Positions 48,369 through 58,500 of a DNA stretch of 64,000 nucleotides are shown here, one piece after another (the stretch's first letter is position 1; each line of letters opens with the position of its first letter). A program made the position numbers and the translations under genes. The stretch comes from an uncultured Stenotrophomonas sp. (lineage in GTDB: Bacteria > Pseudomonadota > Gammaproteobacteria > Xanthomonadales > Xanthomonadaceae), in the NCBI RefSeq assembly GCF_913778665.1, contig NZ_CAJYVQ010000011.1:310001-374000 (forward strand). Direction: 5' to 3'. The notes beneath the pieces are model-generated. The model was not told where the DNA came from. It saw nothing but the letters and a program-made list of their open reading frames with translations, and did not search any database.

Positions 48369-49289
48369 TCAGCGATGCGCCAGCGCGTAATCCAGCGCCG
48401 AACATACCGCCGCCACTTGTGCGTCGTTGCACTGCTGCGGCGTGGCGCGCGGGCTGTCAGGGTAGACCTCGGTGGTGGTGGTGTACGTTGCACCGGTAAT
48501 GCCAGCACACAGGCCCAGCTTCACCAGCGGGTACTCGATCACGCCGTGCGCCACCACTGGCGAACCGATGATCTCGCCCTTGTCGTCGGCCGGGGCGATA
48601 TGGGTCACCTTCTCCACCGCGGCGATCACCGCCTCCTGGAAGGCCGGCTGCGGGTTCTCGCTGTCGTCCACCAGGTAGAAACCATCCGGAATCAGGCCCG
48701 GTTCGAACGGCTTGCCGTCGCGCGCCGCCAGCGCCGGGCGGAATTCGCTCTCGTCGCTGTCAGTGGTTTCGTGCAGATCGATATGCAGCACGAACTGCCC
48801 CTTGTACGGCGCAATCAATTCGATGACGGCGGTCGATTCACGCGCCGGGCCATCGCTGCGGAAATTGCGGTTCGGATCAATCGCGTCGAAGTTCCAACGG
48901 TTGATGCGCTCGAAACCCCAGGGGTTCACGCACGGCGCCACCAGCAGGTTGGCCTTGCCAGCGTAATCGGCGGCGTGCTTCTCGAGGAACTCCAGCGCGC
49001 CCATCACACCACTGGTTTCGTAGCCATGCACACCGCCGGTGACCAGCGCGGCCGGCAACGCCGGGTTCCAGTCGCGGCTGCGCAGGGCGAACAGGGGGTA
49101 GGTCTCACCGGCGTAGTCGAGCTGCCCATAGGCCACCTTGTCGAAGCGCGAGGCCAGCGCGTCGATGCGCGGCAGCACCTCCTCGTCGTAGCGACGCAGG
49201 CGCTGCTGGCGGCCGCGCCACGCCTCCCGTTCCGCCGCTCCCCACGGCTGGCCAGGGATTCCGACGGGGTAGAAGGCGGCGTTGGACAT
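48369..49289 (-). CDS. M14-family zinc carboxypeptidase, paralogue of the 7.5-kb gene
   Basis: The 306-residue protein aligns along its whole length with the one at 7496-8419. Shared landmarks are YPVGIPGQPWG at the start, GGVHGYETSG (zinc ligands), VLHIDLHETTDSD and TTTEVYPDSP. Both end at the same position. It differs in the middle part, for example in IELIAPYKGQF, so the substrate may differ. No signal peptide is present. ATG 49289 is preferred over an upstream in-frame start at 49316. Confidence 0.88.
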   Translation of the reverse strand: MSNAAFYPVGIPGQPWGAAEREAWRGRQQRLRRYDEEVLPRIDALASRFDKVAYGQLDYAGETYPLFALRSRDWNPALPAALVTGGVHGYETSGVMGALEFLEKHAADYAGKANLLVAPCVNPWGFERINRWNFDAIDPNRNFRSDGPARESTAVIELIAPYKGQFVLHIDLHETTDSDESEFRPALAARDGKPFEPGLIPDGFYLVDDSENPQPAFQEAVIAAVEKVTHIAPADDKGEIIGSPVVAHGVIEYPLVKLGLCAGITGATYTTTTEVYPDSPRATPQQCNDAQVAAVCSALDYALAHR

Positions 49290-49377
49290 GGCAGATCTCA
49301 GCGAGTCAGGAAGCAATCGCTCACTCTACCACCGGGGCGCCAGCGTGAACCGGCACCGCATTTCATTGACGAATGGA

Positions 49378-49396
49378 ATCAGCAATAATTCTCATT
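49378..49396 (+). promoter_or_regulatory. Fur site before the FecA-like receptor gene
   Basis: ATCAGCAATAATTCTCATT matches the Fur consensus AATGAGAATNATTCTCATT at 13 of 18 positions, with a perfect right half (AATNATTCTCATT). It lies 25 bases before the receptor start, where it would cover the promoter. Confidence 0.7.
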
Positions 49397-49420
49397 TACG
49401 ACCTTCCACGACCTGTACCG

Positions 49421-51502
49421 ATGCTCATCCCCGCACCGCAACCGGCCCGCCTGCCGCGGGCCGCCGCCCTGGCCGTGTGCCTGCTCCCGGCCGCAACTGC
49501 CCTCGCCCAGGACGGTGCCACCACGCTGGACAGCATCCAGGTCTCCGGCAGCTGGCTGGGCACCGGCCTGCATGACAGCGTCAAGCGCTTCGCTGGCGCG
49601 CGCACCGTGGTCGACCGCCAGCGCATCGAGGCCAGCGGTGCGGCCAGCATCGGCGATGCCATGCGCCGTATCCCCGGCGTGCAGGTCACTGACAACTCCG
49701 GCACCGCCGGCAGTTCGGTGTCGCTGAACATCGGCGTGCGCGGCCTCACCGGCCGCTACTCGCCGCGCTCGACCGTGCTGCTCGATGGCGTGCCGCTGGC
49801 AGTGGCGCCGTACGGCCAGCCGCAGCTGTCGTTCGCGCCGACCAGCCTGTCCAACATCGAATCGATCGACGTGGTGCGCGGCGGCGGCGCGGTGCGCTAC
49901 GGGCCGCAGAACGTGGGCGGCATCATCAGTTTCAGCACCCGCGCCATTCCCACCGACGCCGGCCTGCACGGCGAAGTCGGCGCGCGCTACACCGCCTACG
50001 ACCATGGCGGCGGTGACAGCACCCAGTACAACGCTTTCCTCGGCGGCACCGGCGACAACGGGCTGGGCGCCGCCCTGCTCTACTCCGGCCAGGAGGGCCG
50101 CGGCTGGCGCCAGGGCAGCGACGACCGCTTCAACGATCTGGCGCTGAAGTTCGCCTATGCCATCGACGAACAGCAGGAGCTGCGCGCCAAGCTGTCCTAC
50201 TACGATGTGCGCTCGTTGACCCCGGGCGGCCTGACCCGTGCGCAGTACCAAGCCGATCCGTTCCAGAACACCCGGCCGAGCGATTTCTGGAAGGGCCATC
50301 GCGCCGGCCTCGACCTGGGCTATACCAACGCGCTGTCGGCCAACAGCGAGCTCGAGCTGCTGGCCTACTACAACGAGAGCAGCCGCGCCAGTTCGCTGAT
50401 CAACGCGGCCAACACCCAGCTGGCCGTGCAGCCGCGCGACTACCGCGTGCTCGGCATCGAGCCGCGCTATACCCAGCGCCTGCACTGGGGCAGTACGGTG
50501 CATGACATCACCGCCGGCTACCGCTTCCTGCGCGAGCGCGGCAACGACCGCAGCTACACCGTCACCCGCCGCACCGGCGCGGCCAGTGTCACCACCCGCT
50601 TCGACAATGCGACCGATGCGCATGCGTTCTACATCGACGACCGCATCGCCATCGGCCAGTGGCGCATCACTCCGGGCGTGCGCATGGAATGGATCGACAT
50701 GGACCGCCGCCAGTCCGGTGCCACGGCAACCTTCAGCAGCCGCAACGACAAGGCGCTGCCCTCGCTCAACATCGCCTACCTGCTGACCCCGCAGCTGACC
50801 GTGTTCGGAAACTACACCACCTCGTTCGGGCCGGTGCAGAACATCCAGCTCAATTCGCAGAGCGCCAGCAACCCGCTGAACCCGGAAGTGGCCAGGACCA
50901 TCGAGCTGGGCGCGCGCTGGCAGGATGGCGCACTGCGCGCGGAAGTGACCGTGTTCAAGATGCGCTTCGACAACCAGATCCTGCAGGTGCCGGGCATCAC
51001 CCCGCCGACCTTCCAGAACATCGGCGCCACCGACCACAAGGGCGTGGAAAGCGCGCTGGAGTACCACTTCGCCGAGGACAGCGCGCTGGCCGGGCTGGAG
51101 CTGTACGCCAACTACACCTGGACCAAGGCGATCCAGCAGTCCGGCGACAACCGCGGCCTGGACGTGCCGTTCTACTCGCGCGATACCGACAGCGTCGGCG
51201 CCCGCTACGTGCTGGCCGGCTGGACCGTCAACGTCTCCAGCACCCACCAGAGCGGCCAGTTCTCCGATGCCGCCAACACCTGGGACGAAACCGCCGATGC
51301 GCGCGTGGGCCGCGTGCCGGGCGTGCGCCTGTGGAATGCCCAGGTGGCCTGGCAGGTGCCAGGGCTGCGCGACAGCGAGATCGCGCTGGGCGTGAACAAC
51401 CTGGCCGACAAGCGCTGGTACACCCGCAACGTCGATGGCAACGCCGGCCGCATGGTGGCCGCGCCGCGCACCTTCTACGTGCAGGGCCGCTTCCGCTTCT
51501 GA
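49421..51502 (+). CDS. TonB-dependent receptor, FecA-like iron-chelate receptor
   Basis: The 693-residue protein has a signal peptide (to about residue 27, ending ATALAQ), a TonB box (TLDSIQVSGSW), a plug domain with SIGDAMRRIPGVQV, NIGVRGLTGRYSPRSTVLLDG and VVRGGGAVRYGPQNVGGII, and a barrel ending FYVQGRFRF. The plug resembles FecA and other ferric-chelate receptors. A strong Fur site in its promoter supports iron uptake. It has no attached transporter genes here. It could take up the catecholate made by the ent operon or a foreign iron chelate. ATG 49373 is an upstream alternative, but it would place the Fur site inside the coding region. Confidence 0.92.
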   Translation: MLIPAPQPARLPRAAALAVCLLPAATALAQDGATTLDSIQVSGSWLGTGLHDSVKRFAGARTVVDRQRIEASGAASIGDAMRRIPGVQVTDNSGTAGSSVSLNIGVRGLTGRYSPRSTVLLDGVPLAVAPYGQPQLSFAPTSLSNIESIDVVRGGGAVRYGPQNVGGIISFSTRAIPTDAGLHGEVGARYTAYDHGGGDSTQYNAFLGGTGDNGLGAALLYSGQEGRGWRQGSDDRFNDLALKFAYAIDEQQELRAKLSYYDVRSLTPGGLTRAQYQADPFQNTRPSDFWKGHRAGLDLGYTNALSANSELELLAYYNESSRASSLINAANTQLAVQPRDYRVLGIEPRYTQRLHWGSTVHDITAGYRFLRERGNDRSYTVTRRTGAASVTTRFDNATDAHAFYIDDRIAIGQWRITPGVRMEWIDMDRRQSGATATFSSRNDKALPSLNIAYLLTPQLTVFGNYTTSFGPVQNIQLNSQSASNPLNPEVARTIELGARWQDGALRAEVTVFKMRFDNQILQVPGITPPTFQNIGATDHKGVESALEYHFAEDSALAGLELYANYTWTKAIQQSGDNRGLDVPFYSRDTDSVGARYVLAGWTVNVSSTHQSGQFSDAANTWDETADARVGRVPGVRLWNAQVAWQVPGLRDSEIALGVNNLADKRWYTRNVDGNAGRMVAAPRTFYVQGRFRF

Positions 51503-51564
51503 GCCGGTAGCCGCCCGATGCGGTGACGGTGGCGCTCACGGTAGCGGCGTATCATGCCGCCACC

Positions 51565-53337
51565 ATGTCTTCGCCTGTTTCGCCATCGCGCCTGCATCTG
51601 GCCTTCCAGGGCCTGCGCTTGCGCCTGCGCGGCAGTGACCTGTGGTTCATCGCACTGGCGCTGCTGGTCGGCCTGATCGCCGGCTACCTGACCCTGCTGC
51701 AGTCGGGCATCGCACGCTGGCTGCAGGGCACGCTGTACGGGCTGGACGACGGCATGCGGCTGAGCTCCCTGCCCTCGCTGACCTGGACCGCGTTGCTGGT
51801 GCTGCCACTGGGCGGGCTGCTGGTCGGCCTGGTCAGCCTGGCGGCAACGCGCCTGAAGCGGCCGCTGCTTGATGCGGTGGAAGCCAATGCCTTGCACGGC
51901 GGCCGCATGTCGATGCGCGACAACCTGATCGTGCTGACCCAGACCCTGCTGTCCAACGGCTGCGGTGCGTCGGTCGGGCTGGAGGCCTCATACACACAGA
52001 TGGGCGCCGGCAGCGGCTCGCAACTGGGCCGGGTGATGCGCCTGCGCCGCAACGACGTGCGCATCCTCGTCGGCGCCGGTGCCGCCGGTGCCATCGCCGC
52101 CGCCTTTGGTGCGCCTCTGGCTGGTGCGTTCTATGCGTTCGAGATCGTGATCGGCGCCTACACTCCGGCCGCGCTGGCGCCGGTAGCGGTGGCCTCACTG
52201 GCCGGCGCGTTCGTGGCCGACCAAGCCGGCATCGAGGCCTACCTGCTGCCCGCCGCCTCCACCATCGACGTGCGCGCCGCCGACTACGCGATCTACGGCC
52301 TGCTTGGCTGCTGCTGCGCGATGGTCGGCATTGCCATCATGCGGCTGATCGCCTCGATCGAAGGCACGGTCAAGCGCAGCCCGCTGCCGGCGTGGGGACG
52401 GCCGGTGGTCGGCGGCCTGCTGCTGATTCCTTTGGCACTGGCCAGCCCGCAGGTGCTGTCGTCCGGCCATGGTGCGCTGCACCTGGACCTGACCACCCAC
52501 CTGCCGCTGATCTGGATTGGCGGCCTGCTGACCCTGAAGTGCCTGGCCTCGGGCATTTCGCTGGGCTTCGGCTTTCGTGGCGGCCTGTTCTTCGCTTCGC
52601 TGTTCATGGGCACCCTGGTCGGCGCGCTGTTCGCCGGGCTGCTGGGCATGGCCGCCGGCGTGCCGGTGGTCGACGCCACCTCTGCGGCGCTGGCCGGCAT
52701 GGCGGCGCTGGCTGCTGCCGTGGTCGGCGCACCGATGACCATGGCCATGCTGGTGCTGGAGGGCACCCACGACTTCCTGCTGACCAGCGTGGTGATGAGC
52801 GCGGTGCTGGTGTCCAGCACGCTGGTAAGGCAGTGGTTCGGCTACTCGTTCTCGACCTGGCGCATGCACCTGCGCGGCGAGACCATCAAGAGCGCCCGCG
52901 ACGTGGGCTGGGTGCAGAACCTCAATGCCGGCCGGCTGATGCGCAAGGGCGTGGCCACTGCCCCGTCCGACCTCGACACCGCCGCGTTCCGCCAGCGCTT
53001 TCCGCTGGGCTCGGGCAGCCGGGTGATCCTGATCGACAGCGAGGGCCACTACGCCGGCATCGTGCAGATCCCGCGGGTCTACGGCGATGGCGTGAAGCCG
53101 GAAACCGCGATCGGCGAACTGGCCGAGAATCGTGACATCTCGCTGTTGCCGGCAGCGGACGTGGTCAGCGTGATGCAGCGCTTCGACCAGACCCAGGCCG
53201 ACGAACTGGCCGTGGTGGCTGCCGACGGCCAGGTGCTGGGCGTGGTCTCCGAAGCCTTCGTGCGCAAGCGATACGCCGAAGAACTGGACAAGCGCCAGCG
53301 CGAGCTGATGGGCGAGCGCGTCGAGGACACCGACTGA
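51565..53337 (+). CDS. ClC-family chloride channel/antiporter with C-terminal CBS-like region
   Basis: The 590-residue inner-membrane protein has the ClC fold pattern: FGAPLAGAFYAFEIVIG, GFRGGLFFASLFMGTLVGA and MAALAAAVVGAPMTMAML. The position of the gating glutamate is kept in VGLEASYTQMGAGSGS, but the usual GREGP motif reads GLEAS and the GxFxP motif lacks proline. After the membrane part come about 140 residues with CBS-like segments (RVILIDSEGHYAGIVQIPR and LAVVAADGQVLGVVSEAFVR). Ion selectivity may therefore differ from the E. coli ClcA exchanger. Confidence 0.88.
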   Translation: MSSPVSPSRLHLAFQGLRLRLRGSDLWFIALALLVGLIAGYLTLLQSGIARWLQGTLYGLDDGMRLSSLPSLTWTALLVLPLGGLLVGLVSLAATRLKRPLLDAVEANALHGGRMSMRDNLIVLTQTLLSNGCGASVGLEASYTQMGAGSGSQLGRVMRLRRNDVRILVGAGAAGAIAAAFGAPLAGAFYAFEIVIGAYTPAALAPVAVASLAGAFVADQAGIEAYLLPAASTIDVRAADYAIYGLLGCCCAMVGIAIMRLIASIEGTVKRSPLPAWGRPVVGGLLLIPLALASPQVLSSGHGALHLDLTTHLPLIWIGGLLTLKCLASGISLGFGFRGGLFFASLFMGTLVGALFAGLLGMAAGVPVVDATSAALAGMAALAAAVVGAPMTMAMLVLEGTHDFLLTSVVMSAVLVSSTLVRQWFGYSFSTWRMHLRGETIKSARDVGWVQNLNAGRLMRKGVATAPSDLDTAAFRQRFPLGSGSRVILIDSEGHYAGIVQIPRVYGDGVKPETAIGELAENRDISLLPAADVVSVMQRFDQTQADELAVVAADGQVLGVVSEAFVRKRYAEELDKRQRELMGERVEDTD

Positions 53338-53436
53338 TCATCGATGAGGCGACGGAGGGATCAAGTCGTTCCAGGCCCCTTCCGATATCCAGCGTGGAGT
53401 GGATCTACCGTCACATGGCCGGCGTAGACTGCGCGC

Positions 53437-54153
53437 ATGCGCTTCATTGAAACCTTCCAGGCCGGCCCCTTCGCCGACACCGTGGTCAGCCTGCTGGCCG
53501 CCTTCGTGCTAGGCACGCTGATCGGCGCCGAGCGCCAGTACCGGCAGCGCACCGCCGGACTGCGCACCAACGTCCTGGTGGCGGTGGGCGCGGCGGCCTT
53601 CGTCGACCTGGGCATGCGCATTGCCGGCAGCGCCGAGGCGGTGCGGGTGATCTCCTACGTGGTCTCCGGCGTCGGCTTCCTCGGCGCCGGCGTGATCATG
53701 AAGGAAGGCATGAACGTGCGCGGCCTCAACACCGCCGCCACCCTGTGGTGTTCTGCGGCGGTCGGCAGCTGCACCGGCGCGGACATGCTGGCCGAGGGCG
53801 TGCTGCTGACCGTGATGATCATCGCCGGGAACACCCTGCTGCGGCCGCTGGTGAATGCGATCAACCGCATCCCGATCAATGAAGCGGCCAGCGAAGCGAC
53901 CTACGAAGTGCGCCTGAGCGTGGATGCCGAAGCGGTGCCCCGGGTGCGCGAACGGCTGGTTGATGCATTGGAGGCGGCACAGTATCCGGTCGGTGATGTG
54001 CAGGTGGTCGAGCATGCCGACGCGCCCACTGATGTGATCGCGGTGCTGGTCAGTACCGCTGTGAGTGGCGATGAACTGGACATAGTGCTGGCACGAATGG
54101 AGCACGTGCCGGGCGTGCTGCACGCTACCTGGGAAGTCAGTACGCGCGATTGA
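53437..54153 (+). CDS. MgtC/SapB-family membrane protein
   Basis: The 238-residue protein has four to five N-terminal hydrophobic segments with the MgtC signatures LIGAERQYRQRTAGLRTN, YVVSGVGFLGAGVIMKEG and RGLNTAATLWCSAAVG. A soluble, ACT-like C-terminal domain follows (about residues 150-238). In pathogens MgtC supports growth at low Mg2+ and inside macrophages. The role here is unknown. The gene starts 100 bases after the ClC gene and may be transcribed with it. Confidence 0.9.
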   Translation: MRFIETFQAGPFADTVVSLLAAFVLGTLIGAERQYRQRTAGLRTNVLVAVGAAAFVDLGMRIAGSAEAVRVISYVVSGVGFLGAGVIMKEGMNVRGLNTAATLWCSAAVGSCTGADMLAEGVLLTVMIIAGNTLLRPLVNAINRIPINEAASEATYEVRLSVDAEAVPRVRERLVDALEAAQYPVGDVQVVEHADAPTDVIAVLVSTAVSGDELDIVLARMEHVPGVLHATWEVSTRD

Positions 54154-54191
54154 TTCCTCAACGCATGGCGTGGATAAGGACACGTCGGGCG

Positions 54192-54455
54192 CTACAGCGC
54201 CTCGCCGGCATCGGCCAGGCGCGACTCGATCAGGGCATACCACTGCTGCAGCACGTCGATCAGCATGTCCAGCTCGGCGTCGGTACGCTGGGCGCGGCCG
54301 CTGCGCAGGCACGCCTGGGCTTCCTGCAGCTGTGCGAGGAACCCGGCCACAGTATCGGCCTGCAGGATCAGGCCTGGCAGGCGCCGCCCGGGAATGCGCA
54401 CCACGGCGTGGTTACCGAGCTGGCCGTAAACACTCAGTGTGGTTTCCGTCTTCAT
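54192..54455 (-). CDS. Small DUF6959-like protein
   Basis: The 87-residue protein reads ETTLSVYGQLGNHAVVRIPG followed by RRLPGLILQADTVAGFLAQL. This pattern (strand, then P-G-R-R-x-P-G) is that of small uncharacterised proteins I recall as DUF6959. The C-terminal half is helical (LDMLIDVLQQWYALIESRL). No signal peptide is seen. In-frame ATG codons at 54482 and 54491 would lengthen it by 9-12 residues. Function is unknown. Confidence 0.65.
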   Translation of the reverse strand: MKTETTLSVYGQLGNHAVVRIPGRRLPGLILQADTVAGFLAQLQEAQACLRSGRAQRTDAELDMLIDVLQQWYALIESRLADAGEAL

Positions 54456-54603
54456 GGAGAGAGGCAGGAATTGGGCATTCATCGCGTGCACCGTGGAAGA
54501 CCTGAGCCGCCGGCAGGCGTGGACGACGGGGGAGACGTTGCCACGTCCTGCCGACGGTCAGGGGGGACTCGGAATGCCGGGGCCGTGCCCCGGCGCGGGA
54601 ATC

Positions 54604-55449
54604 TCAGCGTGGCTGGGCCATTCCGGCGATCTGCACGCGCCGGTTCGGTGCCAGGCAGGCGATCAGCTCGCGGCGGTTGCGCTGCTCGCACTGCACGATC
54701 GGTTCAGCGGCACCGCGTCCTTCGGCGCTGATGGCGGTGGCGGGCACGCCGCCCTGCACCAGGGCGCTGCGCACGGCCTCGGCGCGGCGCTGCGACAGCC
54801 GCTGGTTGTAGGCGGCGCTGCCGATACGATCGGTGTAACCGGTCACCCGGATCGACTGCACCTGCGCGGCCTCGCGTACCTGCGCCAGGACGCCCTGCAC
54901 CGCATGCTGGCCTTCTGCGCTGAGCACGGCGCTGTCGAACCCGAACAGCGCGTCGGCCGACAGCCGAAGCGGCTGTTCCGGCAATGGCGCGGGGGCCGGA
55001 GGCGGCGGCGGTGCTGGTGGCCGCGGCGGCTCCAGCACGGCCGCACAGGATTCCGGCTTCCAGTAGCCAGCCTGGACGATACCCTTGCTGTCAAAGCGCA
55101 CCTGGAACTGGCAGGTGAAGTACTCCGCACCCTGCGCGGTGCGGAAGTTGAACAGGTAATTCCACTCGTGCACGCCCCACATGCCTTCGTTGAAATGCGG
55201 CGTGCCCAGCAGCGAGTAAAGCTGGCGCTTGCTCATGCCAGGCGCGAAGCGGCGCAGGTCGGCGACGTCGGGATAGATGCCTTCCTTCAGCGAGGCCCTG
55301 GAGGCTTCCGGGAAGTGCACGGCAGTGGCTTCGGCAGGACCTTCGGCGGCCGGCGCATGGCTGCGGCAGGCGGCCAGCAGGCCCATCCCCAGGACCAGGC
55401 CCAGCGTGGCGGCCAGCTGGCCGGCGCAGGCGATGCGATGCTGTTTCAT
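54604..55449 (-). CDS. TpgA-like lipoprotein: SmpA/OmlA plus OmpA domain, partner of the adhesin
   Basis: The 281-residue protein has a lipoprotein signal (GMGLLAAC), then a SmpA/OmlA (BamE)-like domain (FAPGMSKRQLYSLLGTPHF, residues 65-125), a proline-rich linker (PPRPPAPPPPPAPAPLPE), and an OmpA-type peptidoglycan-binding domain (LFGFDSAVLSAEG, VTGYTDRIG, LSQRRAEAVRSAL). This domain order is that of TpgA, which is encoded downstream of trimeric autotransporters in Acinetobacter and Burkholderia relatives and stabilises them in the outer membrane. It follows the giant adhesin gene by 61 bases and should share its transcript. Confidence 0.88.
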   Translation of the reverse strand: MKQHRIACAGQLAATLGLVLGMGLLAACRSHAPAAEGPAEATAVHFPEASRASLKEGIYPDVADLRRFAPGMSKRQLYSLLGTPHFNEGMWGVHEWNYLFNFRTAQGAEYFTCQFQVRFDSKGIVQAGYWKPESCAAVLEPPRPPAPPPPPAPAPLPEQPLRLSADALFGFDSAVLSAEGQHAVQGVLAQVREAAQVQSIRVTGYTDRIGSAAYNQRLSQRRAEAVRSALVQGGVPATAISAEGRGAAEPIVQCEQRNRRELIACLAPNRRVQIAGMAQPR

Positions 55450-55510
55450 GTCGTTCCCCCTGTAGACGTTTCCGCGATGCCGGGCCGCGCCTGCGGCCCG
55501 GCGGCGGGGA

Positions 55511-58500
55511 TCACCACTGGATGCCGGCACCGACGGCCACACCGGCCTCGCCACGGCTGTTGGTGGAACCGCTGAACTTGTAGATCCAGCGGCCTCCTTC
55601 GGAGACACCGGAGATGCCCAGCGCCACGCCCGATTCGCCGTTGTAACTGCCGGCCGCGATCGAGGCCATGCTGCGGCCCGCTTCGCTCGGCTGCGGCAGT
55701 GCGGCGGTGGCCATCGCCGAGGCGATACCGGCCGAGGCGCGGTTGTCGGTCTTGCGCAGGTCGCGCTCGAAGCCGCCCATGCGCTCGTCGGTGTAGGCCT
55801 TCGACCAGTCCAGGGTCTGTGCCATGCCCGACTTCAACTGATCGACGTTGACCGCGTCGGTACCGGCGGTGCCGGCGGCGACGTTGCGCACCGTGGTCGG
55901 GCCACTGGTGGTGCTGCCGAGGGTGACGCTGTTGAAGTTGGTAGCGCCGTTGGTGGTGGTGTCGTAGCGGATGGTGCCCTGCTGCGATGCCTGCAGCTGG
56001 CGCACGTTCACCGCGTCCGTCGCCTGCGTGCCATCGGCTACGTTGACCACCTGGCGTTCGGCACCACTGGCACCGACCGAGACCGTGTTGGCCCGGTTGG
56101 CCACCGAACCGGCACCCAGCGCCACCGAGTTGTCGGCCTGCGCCTGCGAGCCATTGCCCAGCGCGGTCGAGTTGGCACCGGCGGCCGTCGAGCCCGCGCC
56201 GCCGGCGGCCGAGTTGGCACCGCTGGCGGACGGATCGGCCAGGTTGTTGGTGTTGTTGGCGCGGAAGCTGCCGGCCACGTTGGTGATGTTCTGGATCTTC
56301 TGGTCGGTGTAGGACTTGGACTGATCGATGGCGTAGTTCACACCATTCTTCAGCTGGCCGACGTTGGTGGCGTCGTGGTCATCGGAACCATCGGCGACGT
56401 GGGTGATCTTGCGCTCGCTGCCGGTGCTGCCGACCGATACTTCACCGGCCGAGTTGCTGGCACCGGCCTGCCCGTAGGCTGCGGTATAGCCACTCTGCGC
56501 ACCGACACTGGCCACCGAACCGGCGCCCAGCGCAACACTGTTGCCGGCGCTGGCGCTGGCGCCATTGCCGACCGCCACGCTGCCGACACCTGCCGCACTG
56601 GCCTGCGGGCCGACCGCCACCGCCTCGGCACCGGCCGCCGTTGCGGCCGCCGCCGTCGAATTCACCGCCAGGTACGGACTGCCGCCGCCACCGTTGGTGA
56701 TGCGCTGGTTGAGGATCTTCAGCGAGCCGTCCACGGCGGTGAAGGCCGCGGTGACATTGTTGTAATCGCCGCTGGTGAAGGTGCCATCGGTGGCGATGCT
56801 GGAGATGCTGAAGGTCGGTGCGGTCCACACGTTGGTGGCACCGTTGTAGGCAGTGGTGCCGCCGAAGTAGTTGGCGATGGCGCTGTGCGTACTGAACAGC
56901 TGGTCGCCGGTGATGGCGTCACTGCTGCCGGCCAGGATGCTGCCGGCGGCGACGTTGGTCACCTTCACCGCACCGGTACCGGTGCCCTTCAGCGAGACAC
57001 TGTTGATCACGTTGCCGCTGCCATCGACGTCGTACTTCACTGCCAGCTTGTCGATCTCGCCGGTCTGGTCGGCCACGTTGGCCAGCGAATTGCTGACCGC
57101 GTCGAAGGCGGTGCCGACGTCGTTGTAGCTGCCCTGGGTGATCGTGCCGTTGGCGGCAATGTTGTTGATTGCGTAGGTCGGCGCAGTCAGCACCCCACTG
57201 GCGTTGACCGCGGCGCCACCGCCCAGGTGAGTGGCCACGGCCTGGTTGGCGGCAAACAGCTGGGCGCCGTTGATCGCTTCGCTGCTGGAGGCGCTGACCT
57301 GGCCCGGGCCGAGGTTGCGCAGGGTGGTGGCAGTACCGCTCTGGCCCAGCGTAGCGCTGGCGTAGTTGACGCTGCCATCGCCATTGAGGTCGTAGCGCAG
57401 CGCGCCCTGTTCCGATGCGGTCAGCTGGCCGACGTTGACCGCATCGGTGGCCGCCGTACCCGCCGCCAGGTTGGTGACCTGGCGTTCGGCACCGGCCCCG
57501 CCGATGGAGACACTGTTGGCACGATCCGCCAGGCTGCCGGCACCCACCGCGATGCTGTTGGCAGCGGTGGCGCGCGCATTGGTACCCACTGCGATCGAAT
57601 CGGCACCGGTGGCCAGTGCCTCGGTACCCGTCGAATTGACCCGCAGGTACTTGGTGCCGCCATTGCGGATGTCGGTGATCTGCGTATTGAGATTGACCAG
57701 CGAGCCGTCGACCGCCGCGAAGGCATCGGTGGCGTTCTCGTACAGCCCCTTGGCAATGGCACCGGTGGTGGAGATCGTGCTGATCTCGAACAGCGGTGCG
57801 GTGAAGGCGCCGCTGGCCGGATCGAAGGCCGCGCGGCCGCCGAAGAAGCTGGCGATGGCGGTATTGGTCGCCGCAAGCTGGCCCCCGTTGACCGCTTCCA
57901 GGCTGCCCGCGGTGACCGCACCGCCAGCGAGGTTGCCGATGGTGGTGGTGCCGGTACCGGCGCCGAGGGTCACCCGCCGATAGTTCGGATTGCCGCCCGC
58001 ATCCAGGTCGTAGGTCACTGCGGCATCGGCCACGCCGTTGATCAGGCTGATCGCGCCCTTCAACTGCGCCACGTTGACCGCATCGGTGTTGACGCTGCCG
58101 GCGGCGACGTTGGTGATCTGGCGCTCGCCGCCTCCGGCGGTGCCCACCGAGACTTCACCGGCCGAGACCTGGGGTGCAGTGAGGCCATAGGCGCTGTAGC
58201 TGGCCTGTGCGCCGCGCAGCGCGGCCGAGCGGTAGCCCAGGGCAACCGAGTTGGCCTGGTTGGAGGTGGACTCGGCACCCAGCAGGGTCTGGCCGTTGGC
58301 CGTGCCGACGGCACTGTCGCCGACGATCACCGAATGGCCCATGCGCGCGGCATAGTCTGCCGTCGGCACACCGGTCGGGTTGCTGGGATCGTTGACGCCG
58401 TCACCCGGGAAGGCGACGTTGGCATCGACCTTCGGCAGCTCATGGCGTGCGTTGGCGCCGATCACCACTTCCTTCGAACCGTTGGCGAATGCGCCGTCGC

